Source of the DNA: Armillaria gallica
Taxonomy: Eukaryota; Basidiomycota; Agaricomycetes; Agaricales; Physalacriaceae
DNA: 64,000 bases
Reading direction: 5' to 3'
Assembly: GCA_037576215.1 (NCBI GenBank)
Contig: JBANDB010000001.1
Location: 7,130,001-7,194,000 of the forward strand
How positions within the stretch are numbered: the stretch's first letter is position 1; each line of letters starts with the position of its first letter. The position numbers and the translations under genes were made by a program. The notes under the pieces were generated by a model, which saw nothing but the letters and a program-made list of their open reading frames with translations, was not told where the DNA came from and ran no database searches. Shown here one piece after another: positions 24,101 to 35,920 of this stretch.

Positions 24101-25637
24101 CCATCACCGGTCCTTCACAATTCTTACGGGGCTGAATAAGCTTACCGCTCTCTTATCCCCGGCCGATGTTAAATTGTCAAACCTAGCAAAGGAAGAGAAT
24201 TTTGTGGCGGACATCAAGGAGGGAATCGCATATACCATTCATGTTGCCATGACCGCACGCTGGTCCGGAACTCGCGCTACCGACTTGGTTGCTAATGCGC
24301 GCATTCTGTCATCAGGTGAGGCACGTTTATGATAAGTACATGCTTGTCACTATTCTGATGAGTTGTTGCACAGCATCTAGTCTGTTAACGATCCTGATCG
24401 ATGTTTCGTGCGACGCAGCAGCAGGCCGGACATCGGCGACCGATACAACCAGGGATACATTCTACTTTTTAGCAAACGCTGCAGTAAATGTTACCCATTT
24501 CATTGCTGTACAGCTCGGAGAGCCTGGGAGAGTGGGTGACGAGCAGCTGTCAAAGCTATTGGGTGCAATGAATGCATTTCCAGCACTAACGGATGACGAG
24601 GTCGCTGATAAGAAGTGGTACTTGGAGAACGTCTGGGCTCCCACCTTGTTTCGTTACAACGGAGACTCTGTCTGGGAGATGTGGGCTATTCGTGAAGGAT
24701 TGAAGGTGTCCATAGCAAAGCTCTTGACTATGTTTGACAGACCACTACTTGACACAGATATTTACAATCCTGGCCATCCGCCGGATATTCTCATGCTGTA
24801 TATGCTGTATGGGAATCAAGACGTACGTTTTCCATCCCAAAATATGGTCCAAACGCTCATTAAATATGTAGAAAAGAAGTTCGGCGTATATCCACGGCGC
24901 AAAACTCGCTGGTGTTGCGCTTGATGACTATTACACTCCTGTCGGTGCTCGCTGGTGGCAGCAGAGATTGACGCCATCCGAAATCAGTTCTGTGATACAT
25001 GCGTTGATCGACGAACTCGCTCCTCTACACTCAACGATGCTAGATGGAAAGTGCTTTTCCGTCCTATGCCCTCTCCTTTCAGTGCATACCACTGATGACG
25101 AAGCTATGGGGAAGATTGGATCTCTCTTTGAAAGCCGGATCGATGCATGCCTTTCTTCTAGTCCATCTTCGAACAGTACAGATGTTCTCCACATAGATAT
25201 ACGATCCTGGTCAGACACCCTTATTCGAATTTTGGCGAACCCTGAGACAGTAGATTTGCGGGATACACTGAGTACGTTTATGGTCTATTTTTGACAACAG
25301 CTACTTAAAGTAAAGTCCAGTTCCGAAGGTTCTTTCCAGTCTCGTTCGATATGCAATGTCCAACCACATCTCTGAGGGAGAGATAACAGACGACTTTATA
25401 TCTTCCTCCACCGTCGCGCTGCAATTGGGTTGCCAGACACCGTGCCATGACGTACTAGACGACCTGAAAGAGTTGATGACACTGATGGCGAGATCTATTG
25501 AGGGCGACTACAATACGCAGGCGGTAAGGGACGCTCGGAAACGGTGGAAGGAAGTGATTGACCTTCTTCGGGTCATTCCTCAGTGTCACCTCGAGGATGC
25601 GTATGCGCTGCTTGAAAAGAGTATTCGAAGTCCGTAG
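21143..25637 (+). pseudogene. DUF6535-domain protein, copy B, interrupted by a transposon
   Basis: Same exon plan as copy A: exon 1 21143-21343, intron 21344-21400, exon 2 from 21401. Exon 2 is cut at 22430 by a 1.7-kb element, which brings in a TGA directly after EYSYSR. It resumes at 24107 with SFTILTGLNKL and runs to 24315. The intron 24316-24373 and exon 3 (24374-24822, donor GTACGT) match copy A. The usual intron 3 acceptor region reads CCACGG, with no AG, so exon 4 cannot be joined normally. Exon 4 ends at 25271, intron 4 is 25272-25320, and exon 5 ends at the TAG 25635-25637. The parts away from the insertion are well preserved and NAAWFSSLVLALSAVLVAIL is intact, so inactivation looks recent. 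Confidence 0.75.
22430..24106. mobile_element. TIR element inserted in DUF6535-B exon 2 (about 1.68 kb)
   Basis: The coding sequence of copy B is split here relative to copies A and C. The ends are TGATGAGCCT and AGGCCCATCA, inverted repeats with one mismatch. CCGG occurs on both sides (22426-22429 and 24107-24110) and is the likely target duplication, though the palindromic CCGG leaves the exact border open by a base or two. The interior has an AT-rich part (22980-23090) and no recognisable transposase, so it looks non-autonomous. The superfamily is not assigned. Confidence 0.7.
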
Positions 25638-27248
25638 TACATGCACCGGTGTCTTCTCCTTGGGGATTTTACCGCAATGTCTATGAGAGCATAGGAGGAA
25701 ACGATTGTTGCTTCCCATGTGCAAGTAAATGCCACTTATTTCGCAGTAACAAATCTGTATATAACTAGAGAGACGTATCTCAATGATATTGTATGTGAAA
25801 AGACACAGAGAATAATCGCCTCCAATGCGGTCCAGCAAAGATGGTATAGAAGGGGGATAAGCATCATTAACTTTTCACCCTTATCGGCCTGGGTCAGGGT
25901 ACGACGAACTGTGTCTGGATACCAAGGAGTCTGTACCGCCTTGTTAGTACCCCTTGGAATAGCTTTCGACGTTGATTTTTCTACTGTCGTCCAAAGGGGG
26001 TAGGCTTGTGTCCCTCGCAACCAAACTATGGTAAACGGTACACCTCCTTTTGGGGTATCCCGTTGGCTTTGACGTCGAACACGCGCGACGCTGCACATGG
26101 TACAATCGTCACCGCATGTCCAGGCGATCAGCCAATCTTACGATATGCAATTGCAACAGATCGAATGGGCTGATGGCTGAGTAAAGATCCCCGCGGAGCG
26201 CACGCACTCCTTAGGAACGAGATAAGGAGGCCCGTAGTAATGTCCAGCGCGAGAGGACTGCATGAGGACGGACATGTTCGCTTTTGGTCCGCAATGTCAT
26301 CATTGATTGACAAAGAAGCCTAATAATTTACGAGCGAAATAAGAAAACCATAGAGCGGTTCGCTGAAGTAAAGAAACTCACCTCTTGATAATCCCACGCT
26401 TGTACCCTCAAGCCCATCGATGTGCACTCTCCCTAATTCGTAAGCATCCATTTCTCCATGCGAGATATGCACGCTATCCACTCAGTAGCAGTGCCATGAG
26501 GACCTCTTTTGCTTTCTTCCGAAGAGGTCTGCGAATCGAAGAGGTCCAATGGACGTATCCACGGGATCCACCATGATCCCGCATATTCGCAGTATCAAAA
26601 TCGCAGGAATCCGATGAAGACTGGATGGCATTTCATGTATATGGGAGGCCATGATGACGTCTTTGACGTTGATAGCATCTAGATGGAGAGCCTGTGGAAC
26701 GTAATCCAGACAAGCTGGGCGTCCCGGTTAATGACGTGATAGCGATAGGCAGAGACTGAATCGGGGAAGTAAGAAAGAGGTCATGAGAGATATATGTATC
26801 TGTCGACATTGCCAAGGACTAGGAGGTGGATTGATCGCGACGTGGTGCCAGACTGGGAATAATACGAGAGTGGAAAGCTCAGAATCAATGCGGCGATACG
26901 TCCCAGTGAGCCCTAGTAGGATTTACGCGACAGGATGACAGACAACGGTGAATACAATCGCTGGAACCATGCTCTCTCTCAAGTACCACTAAACGTTATG
27001 TGGTCAGAATTCAAAATTCAGAACTCAATAAAACAACGGGCGACGCACGAGATGGGATATTTGGCGGATGTAGCATAGAAGCCGGTAGCGTCCTAGGTGA
27101 ACTTCCGCGCACCAGACTTGGGCCCCTCACGACTTGTTCTGCGCAGCTTGATTCCGAAACGTTTCAAGAACTGGGTGTAGGACGTTCCGACATGGCCATC
27201 TGTAATCGTTATGTAAATCAAGAAGGTTGTGGCAGCAATGGCAGGAGC

Positions 27249-27444
27249 TGATGAGGATATGGTTTCACAGCCACTTGGGCCGACGGCCATGCCGTCTTTT
27301 ATTTTACATTATTTTGATTTTCGTATCGATCACTACCGTTTCTTGGCTTCGTACCCCCATCACCTACGTATCTGTCCGCGAATATACGTTCGTTCGAGCC
27401 ATATCCACCACGTCCTTTGTGCCTGCCGACGTCTATTCCCAACA
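27249..27444 (-). mobile_element. Solo LTR, 196 bp, inverted copy with 5-bp target duplication
   Basis: Same element as 6999-7194 in the opposite orientation and of exactly the same length. It is flanked by GGAGC on both sides (27244-27248 and 27445-27449); the empty site is seen in U3b near 17,695 and U6 near 59,020. By eye it differs from the first copy at 16 positions, 14 of them G in copy 1 against A in this copy (LTR strand), packed into 37 bp (27290-27326). Confidence 0.82.
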
Positions 27445-27890
27445 GGAGCCTACCAAACACCACTACGCATATACCACGGGATGCTACACCACTGGTGACC
27501 AGCATGATTTGTATTCCTTGCTGACGCACTGACGGTTCATTGGTCACACGGGTTTCCGGAAGTCAGGCAAGTCAGAAGCTCAAGGCTATGAGAAGATTTA
27601 GTAAAATCTATGTGATGAGCTGGAAAAGCTACGCACCAAATTTCGATACATATTCATACCACGTGGCCTACTCTGTCTCGATCCTTCATCGTCGAAGACG
27701 TTTTCCAGTGCTAAGCATCGGGTCCCCGAGGCGAAATCGACTGCGCTGGGCCTGTACAGCAGGACGCGATGACAGCGCGAAACGAAATCTGAGCGTGCGC
27801 ATATATTTTATTCGAGGCGTAGAAAGGAATGACGGTGACGCAGTACTAGAAGCCTTCGAAGGTTATGGTGGATCGGGAGCAAGAATCGGT

Positions 27891-27911
27891 GACGTCCCGA
27901 AATGGCAGTCG
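27891..27911. promoter_or_regulatory. Recurring GACGTC-containing motif, copy 5
   Basis: TGACGTCCCGAAATGGCAGT in unit U4, in the same relative position as in the other units. Confidence 0.35.
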
Positions 27912-28449
27912 CAATTTGTCCACGTTATCGCCTTCTACCCATCACCTAAAATTATTATCTACATGCATCTGACTACGCCACGGTCATGAGACCAAATGCT
28001 CTAGGCGGACGATGCGCCTTTTTAGAGTAGCGAACTCAGCTATCGTCGTGGAGGTGGCGACCGCCGACAGTCTTAGACAAAGAACTAAGAGAACTACAAG
28101 CCAGGAATAGCGACGAATTCAATGCAAAGGTTCCAAGGACTCAGATTATTCACTGTACTGCCTTCTACGGAGAATATAGATCATGCTGACGAGGTAAGCA
28201 TACTTGACAGCCCGGGTGCTTTTACTCGTCGTTGACTGATCTATTTCCTGTTAGGCGCCCTTATCCTTCTCGGCAGTCCACTAGATCGTCTCAATGATCC
28301 TTTAATGCTTCCGTGTTACGCAATTCATACTTGCACTTAGTGTGAGCACCTGATACGTCGACACTTTCGAAGCAAGACCTATGTTCCGAAGACCATAGTA
28401 ACCCTGAGGCCTGAGCGCTTGCTCGAGCTCCCAGCTACGGTTACTGCTG

Positions 28450-28890
28450 TGCATTTGCTGTGGAACGATGTCGCTGTCAAACCGTTCATACGTACGTTAT
28501 TCTATCGCTAACCTGGGTCCTTATCTCTGACAGTGATTTTCTTGGAGGACAGCCTTGAGTCCGCTTTTTGATTATCGATGCTCACACTCGTGATTTTCCC
28601 GTGGCAGAGCCCGTCAATGTACTACCATCATCCCATAGGCCTTGAAATAAGCGCCCCCATACAGCTGTGGGAAAACGCCGATGACTGAACATCCATACGT
28701 ACTTTATTCTATCACTAAACCTGGGTCCATGTCTCTGACAATCATTTTCTTCGGTAGGACAGCAGCCTCAAGGCGATCTTTCTTTGTACTTCCTCATGAC
28801 CGATGCTCACACTCGTGATTTCGCTGCGTCGGAGCCATCAATGTACCATTATCCCATGAGCGCGCCCATACACCAGACGCATGTGAATCG
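28450..28890. repeat. Local tandem duplication inside U4
   Basis: The stretch containing TACGTTATTCTATCGCTAAC, TGACAGTGATTTTCTTGG and GCTCACACTCGTGATTT is followed about 220 bp later by a diverged second version (ACGTACTTTATTCTATCACT, GACAATCATTTTCTTCGG, GCTCACACTCGTGATTT). The other units have one version here, so this is a duplication private to U4. Confidence 0.55.
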
Positions 28891-31800
28891 TTGCACGTAC
28901 ATTTCTGGGAGCGTAATGTCATCTGTCTAGGTTCATGTTCAAGGCTTCAAAAACGAACCTAGGACCCTAACCTATCATCGGCTCCTTTCCCGCTTTTAGC
29001 CGCCCAGAATGTGATATCTCAGCCTTTGCATCTCACAATCCTAGAACCGAGTCCTCATGCATCATCAGCTCGCACAGCGTCTATCGTACAACTGAATTTA
29101 TTTCATAAGGCAAATCTTCGCGCAGCAAAATTATGTCAGGGCGATAGCATGCTCGAGCCAGAAACTCATCTCAAATGGAGTGTTCCGAAATAATCATCCT
29201 TCCCATTAGGCAAGATAGCAACACGATTAAGGAACGATATCGCTACCGATCACCAGCCTTCTTGCCGGGAATCCTGGAATACAGCGCGCTTCTATAAGCA
29301 CAGCCAATTGCAATGATGTTCTTGATGTATACTGACGCTTTCTTTTTTTCGTATCTCCAGAGGCTAGAAATGAGATCGCCAGCAAGAGCATCATTGGTAC
29401 CATGAAACCTAGCCTACGGTTGCTCGATTTGACAAGCCCACTCTCTGACCTCTTATCGATATGAAATGACATGATCCGACCATCATCGTGGATAAGCGCG
29501 CTTCGTTCTTTTACTACTCACATCAGTCACTGATGCTCGTTCTTTTAATAGTCGTCGCTGTTGACGATGCTCCGCTCAGTGGGAAACGGATAACCTTCGC
29601 AGATTCTCGTATCACATTCATTGATGCTCGTTCAAATTTCACAGATCTGAAGCGATTGTGCGGCCCTCAAAGATGAAGAATGCGAGACACTAAATCAGTT
29701 CGTAAATCAAGCTTCACGGCTGCCTTTGTTCACAGCTTCGACGCTGTTGTGCAGAATTGAATACCCAAGTGTGACGAAGAGCGATTAAATCACAGCTGGA
29801 GAGGCGATGCACTTTTGGTACGGTTGTGCATTGGGGCGGGGTTATAGACACTGCTATGATAGGGTCTACCATATGTTCATTTTGCTGTCCCTTTTCGTTT
29901 TCTTGCGGACGTGCTACGCCCGATCACCCAAAATCCGGACCCGGCTCGGAGATTGCTATATTATAAATAAACTGCAGACGGAGGAACACGAGACAGATTT
30001 TAGCTCATACGCTATATAGTTTTGAAATCATTAGGACTGCATGGCCAGCACAAGGTCCCAATAAGGTTGGTATGTGCGTGTCGTCATAGGTAACTTATGT
30101 GTCATGGTAAGCAGCGGCCCTGAGACCATCTCCCTTTGTGCTTCCTGATCAAGTTCTCGTTCCTTTGGGTCATTGCGGGTTCCTTGATAATCTCCTGAAA
30201 CGAGTTGAGGTCCCCACTACACCTTCCGTACCGCCGAAACCTAAATCGCTCATAAATTTGCAATGTCGATATACCATCATCCCATACACGCGCCAATACA
30301 AATGGGATTACTTCTTGGCGCTCGTACATCAGAGGCATATCGTCGATGGGAACAGTATGACATCTGTCTAGGTTCGTCTTCGAGCTATGAGAGAAACTCA
30401 AAATACTAATTCGCCACCCGGTTCACGCTTTCAAATGCCTGGGACGTACTATCTGACCCTTAGGATCTCAGAACCTTATATCCGGGCACGTCGTGCCGAA
30501 TTTATTGCATGAGTTGATTGAATACAGAAAATACGCGCTGAGAACGTCCCAGGATGGTGTACTCAAGAGGGGAACCTATCGTGAGCTGAACATTCGGTCC
30601 TACCACTAGCCACTTTGTAAAGTAGCAACAAGGCTGAAGACCAATACCGCTTGTTGACCTTCTTGATGGAAATATAAGAACAGGGTGTTTCTGTTAGCAT
30701 CCGAGGGAAGCAGCACAATACTCGGGTTTCGATGACTTAACAGATCAACAATTATCTTTTGTTTTGAGAACCTCTATGCGCTTTTCACGAACGACACGAA
30801 AAGGTGGTTATGGATTCATCTTCGAATATTTCGGCGGGCGATGCGGCGATCGATGTTGAGATGGGTTTCCCGGATATTGTGGTGACCCAAGTCGAATCAA
30901 TATTGGCTGGAGGGAAGACAGGGCACAAGGACGCTGTTCGAGCCAGGAGGGCAACATCCTCGCACCTGTGAAAACAACGTTGGTGGACGAGGTAAGAAAT
31001 CGGGGCCATGGGAATCGGTGGGCAGTCGACGTGTAGACTGCCGATTTTGTACTGTGACCAGAATCGTTGGCGAATTTCGAAAGCAAGAACTGATATTGAG
31101 CATCCAGAAGCGGCATGATTCGTGATACTACCAGTAGAATCCCAAGCTTAATTATCGTTCGGTTAGAATAGGGTGGGATAGCTGCCTAGCAGGGACACGC
31201 TGTACTCAACGACGTTACCTTAGAAGGACGTAAGCAAATACTGGGGAACATACATCCACCAAGGAATAAGCTCCGCAAAATCAATCATCCCTGCATGTCC
31301 GGCAGATCGATTCGCAAAACAATCTTGCGATATGCAATCGATGGGCTAATGGCCTGGTAAGGATACCGGCGGAGGCTGCGCACGGTGTTCGGTGAGATAA
31401 GGAGAGCTAGTAGGAATGTCCAGTGCGAGGGGACGAGCATGTTCGGGTCTGATCAACGACATCATCGGTTGGCAGGCCTACTATCAGCAAAATAAGAAAA
31501 CGATAGAGCAATTCACAGAAGTAAAGAAACTCACCGAATAACGGGATTCTACGCTTGCACCTCAGAACCCATCGATGTGCAGTTTTCCTAATTCCCAAGC
31601 ACACGCTCCTCCAGCGAAGATATATGCGTGTTATCCACACGGTAACGGTGCCATGAGGAACTCTTCTGCTTTCTTCCAAAGGCATCTCTCTTCATCCGAA
31701 GAGATCTGCGAATCGAAGGGCCCAACGTACGCCACAAGATCCTCCATTATCACCATCATATTTCCCGGCATGGTTCCTCTGTAGAGACAGCCGTGCCGTA

Positions 31801-33014
31801 CCTTGAATCCGTAAATTCGTAATATCAAGACCACACTGCACGAATGCGATGAAGACCGTGGATGACGTATCGTGCAGATGGTAGGCCACGACACTCTATG
31901 AGCGTGACAGCGTCTAGACGACGAGCCTGCCGAGCACATTGCAGGCGGGACAAATCGTTTGATGACTGTAGGCATGCTATGTGACTATAGTCAGAAGGGC
32001 GTGGATTGATCTTGGTGTGGTGCCAGACTGAGAGTAACACGAGGATGAGAAGGTCGGAATCAATGCCGAAATATGTCCCAGTGAGCCCTTGTGGAATTTG
32101 GGCGACGGGATGTCCAACAAAGGTGAATACAGCCACTCTCGACACGCTCTCTCTCGAGCACCGCTAAACTCCGCGTCGTCCGAATCCCGAACTCAGCGTA
32201 CAGACCGCTCCTCCTTCCATTCAATAGGTCTGTGTCGTCATCTGTCTACGAGAGACTAAGGAGATGAGATCTTTTGAGAATGTAGCGTAGATGCCGCTAG
32301 CCTTCTGGGTGAACACTTGAGCCTCCGCGCGCACCAGATGCGCTTAAACTGAGACCTAACTGGTATGTAGGGCATTCCTACCATAGCCATCTGCTTTCCT
32401 TATGTTCATCAATAGAACCGGAGCGGCAGAGGAGACAAGCGTACCAAACGTCGTCGCACATACACCCAGGACCCAGGATGACATTCCCTTGATAGTGTTT
32501 CGAGGCGCTAGACACTCCTTCACCGTTGGTCATTTCGCGCGCACGCCGAAGTCAGGGAAGTCTGAAGCCCAGGTCTATAAGAAATTTGAGGAAAACGTTA
32601 TACGACAAAGAAAAAGGGACGCACGAAATTCGAATATCCTGCATTCATGTATTCAGGCCGTTCCTCATTGGGACCTTGTGCCGCTACCGATACCATGGTC
32701 TCATCTTCCTTAATTCTCCATCGTCCAAGGCACTTCTCGGTGTCAAAAATTGTTTCCGAGGCGAAATCGGCGGCTGACCTGACTCAGCAAAGCAGGTCCC
32801 GGTGAGGCGCGTGAAGAAGAGAACTTTGGACCATACATATCCTGTTGTAGGTGCAAAAAAAGAGGAACAGAGAAGCCTTAGAGGGAGATGACAGTGACGG
32901 ACATGGTGGTTCGGGAATAAGTCCCAAAAAGGCAGTCATGATTTTCCCTGCTTACCGCTGCCGCATCTATTCTTGTCTGTGTTCTGCTTCGACGTGTTCT
33001 GCTATACCACGGAC

Positions 33015-34090
33015 GTGGTAAAAGTTCTGGTTTACCGCTGGTTCCGCTGGGTTCCCACGCCATGTTACCTGCCAGTTATCTGCCATGCCCATATTGGGCA
33101 GCAGTATCCCACGATTTCGCAGATTTTTCATGGGTCCATTTCTTCACCTTTACTCAGGATCCTCTGTAGATAGGACGAATAGAATGTAGTTTATAGTATA
33201 GTAAAGTATGGGAACGAAAAACCAGGTGTGTAAACGGATAATCATGAAAAGGGTAAATCCCTGTCAATGTTATCTGCCAATAGCCCCTATGTTATCTGCC
33301 ATCGGCCCGGAGTTATCTGCTGCGACGTTTCTCGCTGTTGCTCCCTACCCGTATTTTGTTTCTACATGCATAGTTTAATTCCCGAAATTCAATCTGTACA
33401 CTCATATCTTCCTTTGGTGCACAATTTTCAATCTCTGTCATGCAAAATACATTTACTAACCCATTATTCACTGAGACCAGCTAGTCTTTGGTATTATGGT
33501 CCCCTCTCTTAAGAATCCGTGGGATTTCGGAGGAAAACAACAGAGGAACTACGCATTAAATGCATGAAATCAAGGCTTTCCCCACAGAAAGTGTAAAATT
33601 GGGACTCAAAATCTACTTAGAAAATTTGAATTGTACTTCCGTCACAAATACACTCCCAGCACTTTGCCATATTTTGCCGCCCAAGGCTCCCAAGGGCTAT
33701 CATTGATGGAATGTAACACCGCCTGCAGCTCCATCGTATGTGAGCCCTCTGGATCAAAAAATGTGCTTCAAATGCATTTTTCTGGCGGTGCAGTCCATGC
33801 AGAAGACTTACGAGGTGATAGTTCAATGGCTGCAGGATGGTATGACATCTGTAAATTTGTATATGCCAAAATGGAGGTGTTCCCAACATTTGGCGGAGGC
33901 CGCAAGGCTGTTGAATCGCCGAATCGGGGTCACCAATTGTGGGGCACGAACTTGGTCCGAAATCTTTCTTTTTTCATTCTTTTTCTCCTTTTGGAGCGTG
34001 CGACACCCAGTGAAATGGATGGAAAACCAAAGTTCTACACGGACGACGTGCCCTTGTAATAGCAGGATCCCGTGCCGTGACTCTTTGCGA
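33015..34090. mobile_element. Private insertion in U5, type unresolved
   Basis: By comparison with U6 (59560-59890), about 1.1 kb is extra here. It contains five GTTATCTGCC-like words in its left third. It has no recognisable transposase or terminal repeats, so the ends are approximate. A 142-codon ORF at 33631-34059 has no recognisable motif. Confidence 0.35.
33064..33321 (+). repeat. Cluster of GTTATCTGCC words
   Basis: GTTACCTGCC at 33064, GTTATCTGCC at 33075, 33269 and 33291, and GTTATCTGCT at 33312. All are in the same orientation inside the private U5 insertion. Such short direct repeats near an element end can be subterminal protein-binding sites. This is inference. Confidence 0.5.
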
Positions 34091-34413
34091 GGTGGCTACT
34101 GTATGGCTATAGCTGTCTATATGCTGTTGAAAAATGTGGTTGATCAAATATGCATGCGTATGTTCTCTATTACTGACACGCTTCTTCGTCTCTAACAGTG
34201 GTTTCCTTGGTAGGAAAGTCTTTAGTTCATCTTTATTTGCACTGTCTGATCAGCTCTGGTTCCTTTGCGTCGTTGTGAGTTCCACTTTCAATGGTTATCA
34301 ATTATCTCCCGTAAGGGCACGAGGAACGCACGCCTTCGATAGCCGCCAAAAATGAAATCGCTCATTATTTTACCTTTGAGGGGCCCGTTGATACATCATA
34401 CCCAACAAGCAAG

Positions 34414-34727
34414 CCCATGCGGATGGGGCTAGTTCTTCGCACCTATGTGAAAGGCGGCCTTGCGCCGCAAGGCCGAACACTCAACGGAAGAACAAACAGA
34501 CGGGATCAACGTGTGGATTGCGATAGCAAGGGAGCGACTAATGGGGACAGAGCCGTGAGGGATAACGAAGAAAGGAGGGACGTAGTCGAAGGGAGGAGGA
34601 AAAGGGCAAGAAGGAGAAGACGAAAACTGTGGGGATATATATATATAATCCCCTGGGGTCAGATCATGTAATCGAGACGCCAGATCGATGTGTCTAAATG
34701 TAGTAAGTACGAGAACAGGCTTACACT
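34414..34727. mobile_element. Second private insertion in U5, with a perfect hairpin
   Basis: The sequence CCAACAAGC leading to TTACATTTCTGGG in the other units is interrupted here by about 310 bp. The insert contains a perfect inverted repeat, CGGCCTTGCG and CGCAAGGCCG, separated by one base (34455-34475), a purine-rich run (34560-34625) and an ATATATATATA stretch near 34,640. Its type was not recognised. Confidence 0.4.
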
Positions 34728-35920
34728 ATGCATCAGAGGTTGCACTTACATTTCTGGGAATGCACCTCATCAGTCCAGTCCAAGTCCATGTACATGTTCG
34801 AGCTTCAAATTAAACTCGAAATACCGCCTCGCCACCAGGGCCGCTGGTTTCAAAATGCCCGGAACGTGATATCTCAAGATCTCAACGTTGGAATCTCACA
34901 ATCTTGGTTCCGAGCCCTCATTCATCACCAGCTCGCACGGCGTCTATCGCACTCCTGATTCGATTGTATACGACATATCTACACTTGTCAGGAACATGTT
35001 ACCACATGGCATATCCGAGAGGGGAACATTTGGTCGTTCCAGTTGAGCAAGATAGTATCCAGGCTGAGGACTAATATCGCTGCCGCTCAGCACCCCTTTG
35101 ACGGGAATTCAGGAACAGTGCACTTCTATTGGTTCAGCCATTGTAATGATGTTCTTGATGTCTTTATACTGATCCTGATTTTTTTTAATCGCCAGAGCCT
35201 AGAGATGAGATCACCAATAAGAGCATCATCGGTACCACAGCAGCTACCCTACATCTTGCTCGATTTGACCAGCCCACGCTCTGACCTCTTATCGGCGTGA
35301 ACTGAGGCGCATCGTGGTCTGGTCGTCTTGAGCAATAAGCCCGCTCCGTTCTTCCACTGCTTCCATCATTCACTGATGTTCGTTCTTTTAATAGTCGGTG
35401 TTCATGATGCTTCGCTTGATGGGAAATGGGTGACTTCTGCATGTTTTCTCATAGTGCATCCAGTGATGTCCGGACACACTGCGCAGCGAATAATACTTGA
35501 CATTCATGGTCCTGACGCAGTCGCAATCGCGTGGGGTCTTCAAAGGCAACGAATGTAAAGCGGCGTAATCATTCGTTCTCCAGCATATTGGTACCCACGG
35601 CATGTCCAAAAATACTTTGCTATCTCGGATCGCCGCTTTGAAGCTGTTGCCCAGCATTGAATACACCAGTGCATGGCTATACGGATTATGGAAGGTGGCG
35701 GTGAATGTCATGTCATGCTGTCTGAACTTGGTTCGGGCATTGCCATGTGACTGGGTCATAATAGGTAACCGGTCGTCTTCCATATATGGGAGCAAGCTCA
35801 CGATATATTCTTACTCCCATTCAAGACGATCGGTTAGGGTCATAAGTCGGCTCATGTCCGTGCCTGTGGAGAGGCTATGTCCCGATTTGTACATAGCTCA
35901 ATACATACACATTGGCCAAT

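Larger units (their letters stand above)
25640..30740 (-). repeat. Repeat unit U4 (with an internal duplicated right part)
   Basis: This unit starts in the 3' flank shared by the three DUF6535 genes and runs through the SKAIPRGTNK frame (near 25,950), the middle segment and the right part. It carries the inverted solo LTR at 27249-27444. Within the right part, about 28450-28680 is repeated at 28680-28890, and a further partial copy of the right part occupies about 30090-30740. All minus-strand frames are broken. The hydrophobic VPMMLLLAISFLASGD frame near 29,390 recurs in U5 near 35,190. Confidence 0.6.
30740..35920 (-). repeat. Repeat unit U5, with two private insertions
   Basis: This unit follows the usual order: a KKV-type 3' frame near 30,780, the middle part with frames around VGPFDSQISSDEERCLWKKA (minus strand, 31,650-31,740), the presumed start region near 32,500, and the right part resuming near 34,090. 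Compared with U6, extra sequence sits at about 33015-34090 and 34414-34727. The GACGTC motif is degenerate (GTCCCAAAAAGGCAGTCATG near 32,921). No intact product is readable. Confidence 0.55.

Noticed and set aside
23961..24110. N-terminal part of the 23961-24332 frame as coding sequence
   Set aside because: It is the right end of the inserted TIR element. Only the part after 24107 belongs to DUF6535-B.
33631..34195. Overlapping ORFs of 142 and 151 codons as genes
   Set aside because: They lie in a private insertion in overlapping frames, have no recognisable motif and are not repeated elsewhere in the window.
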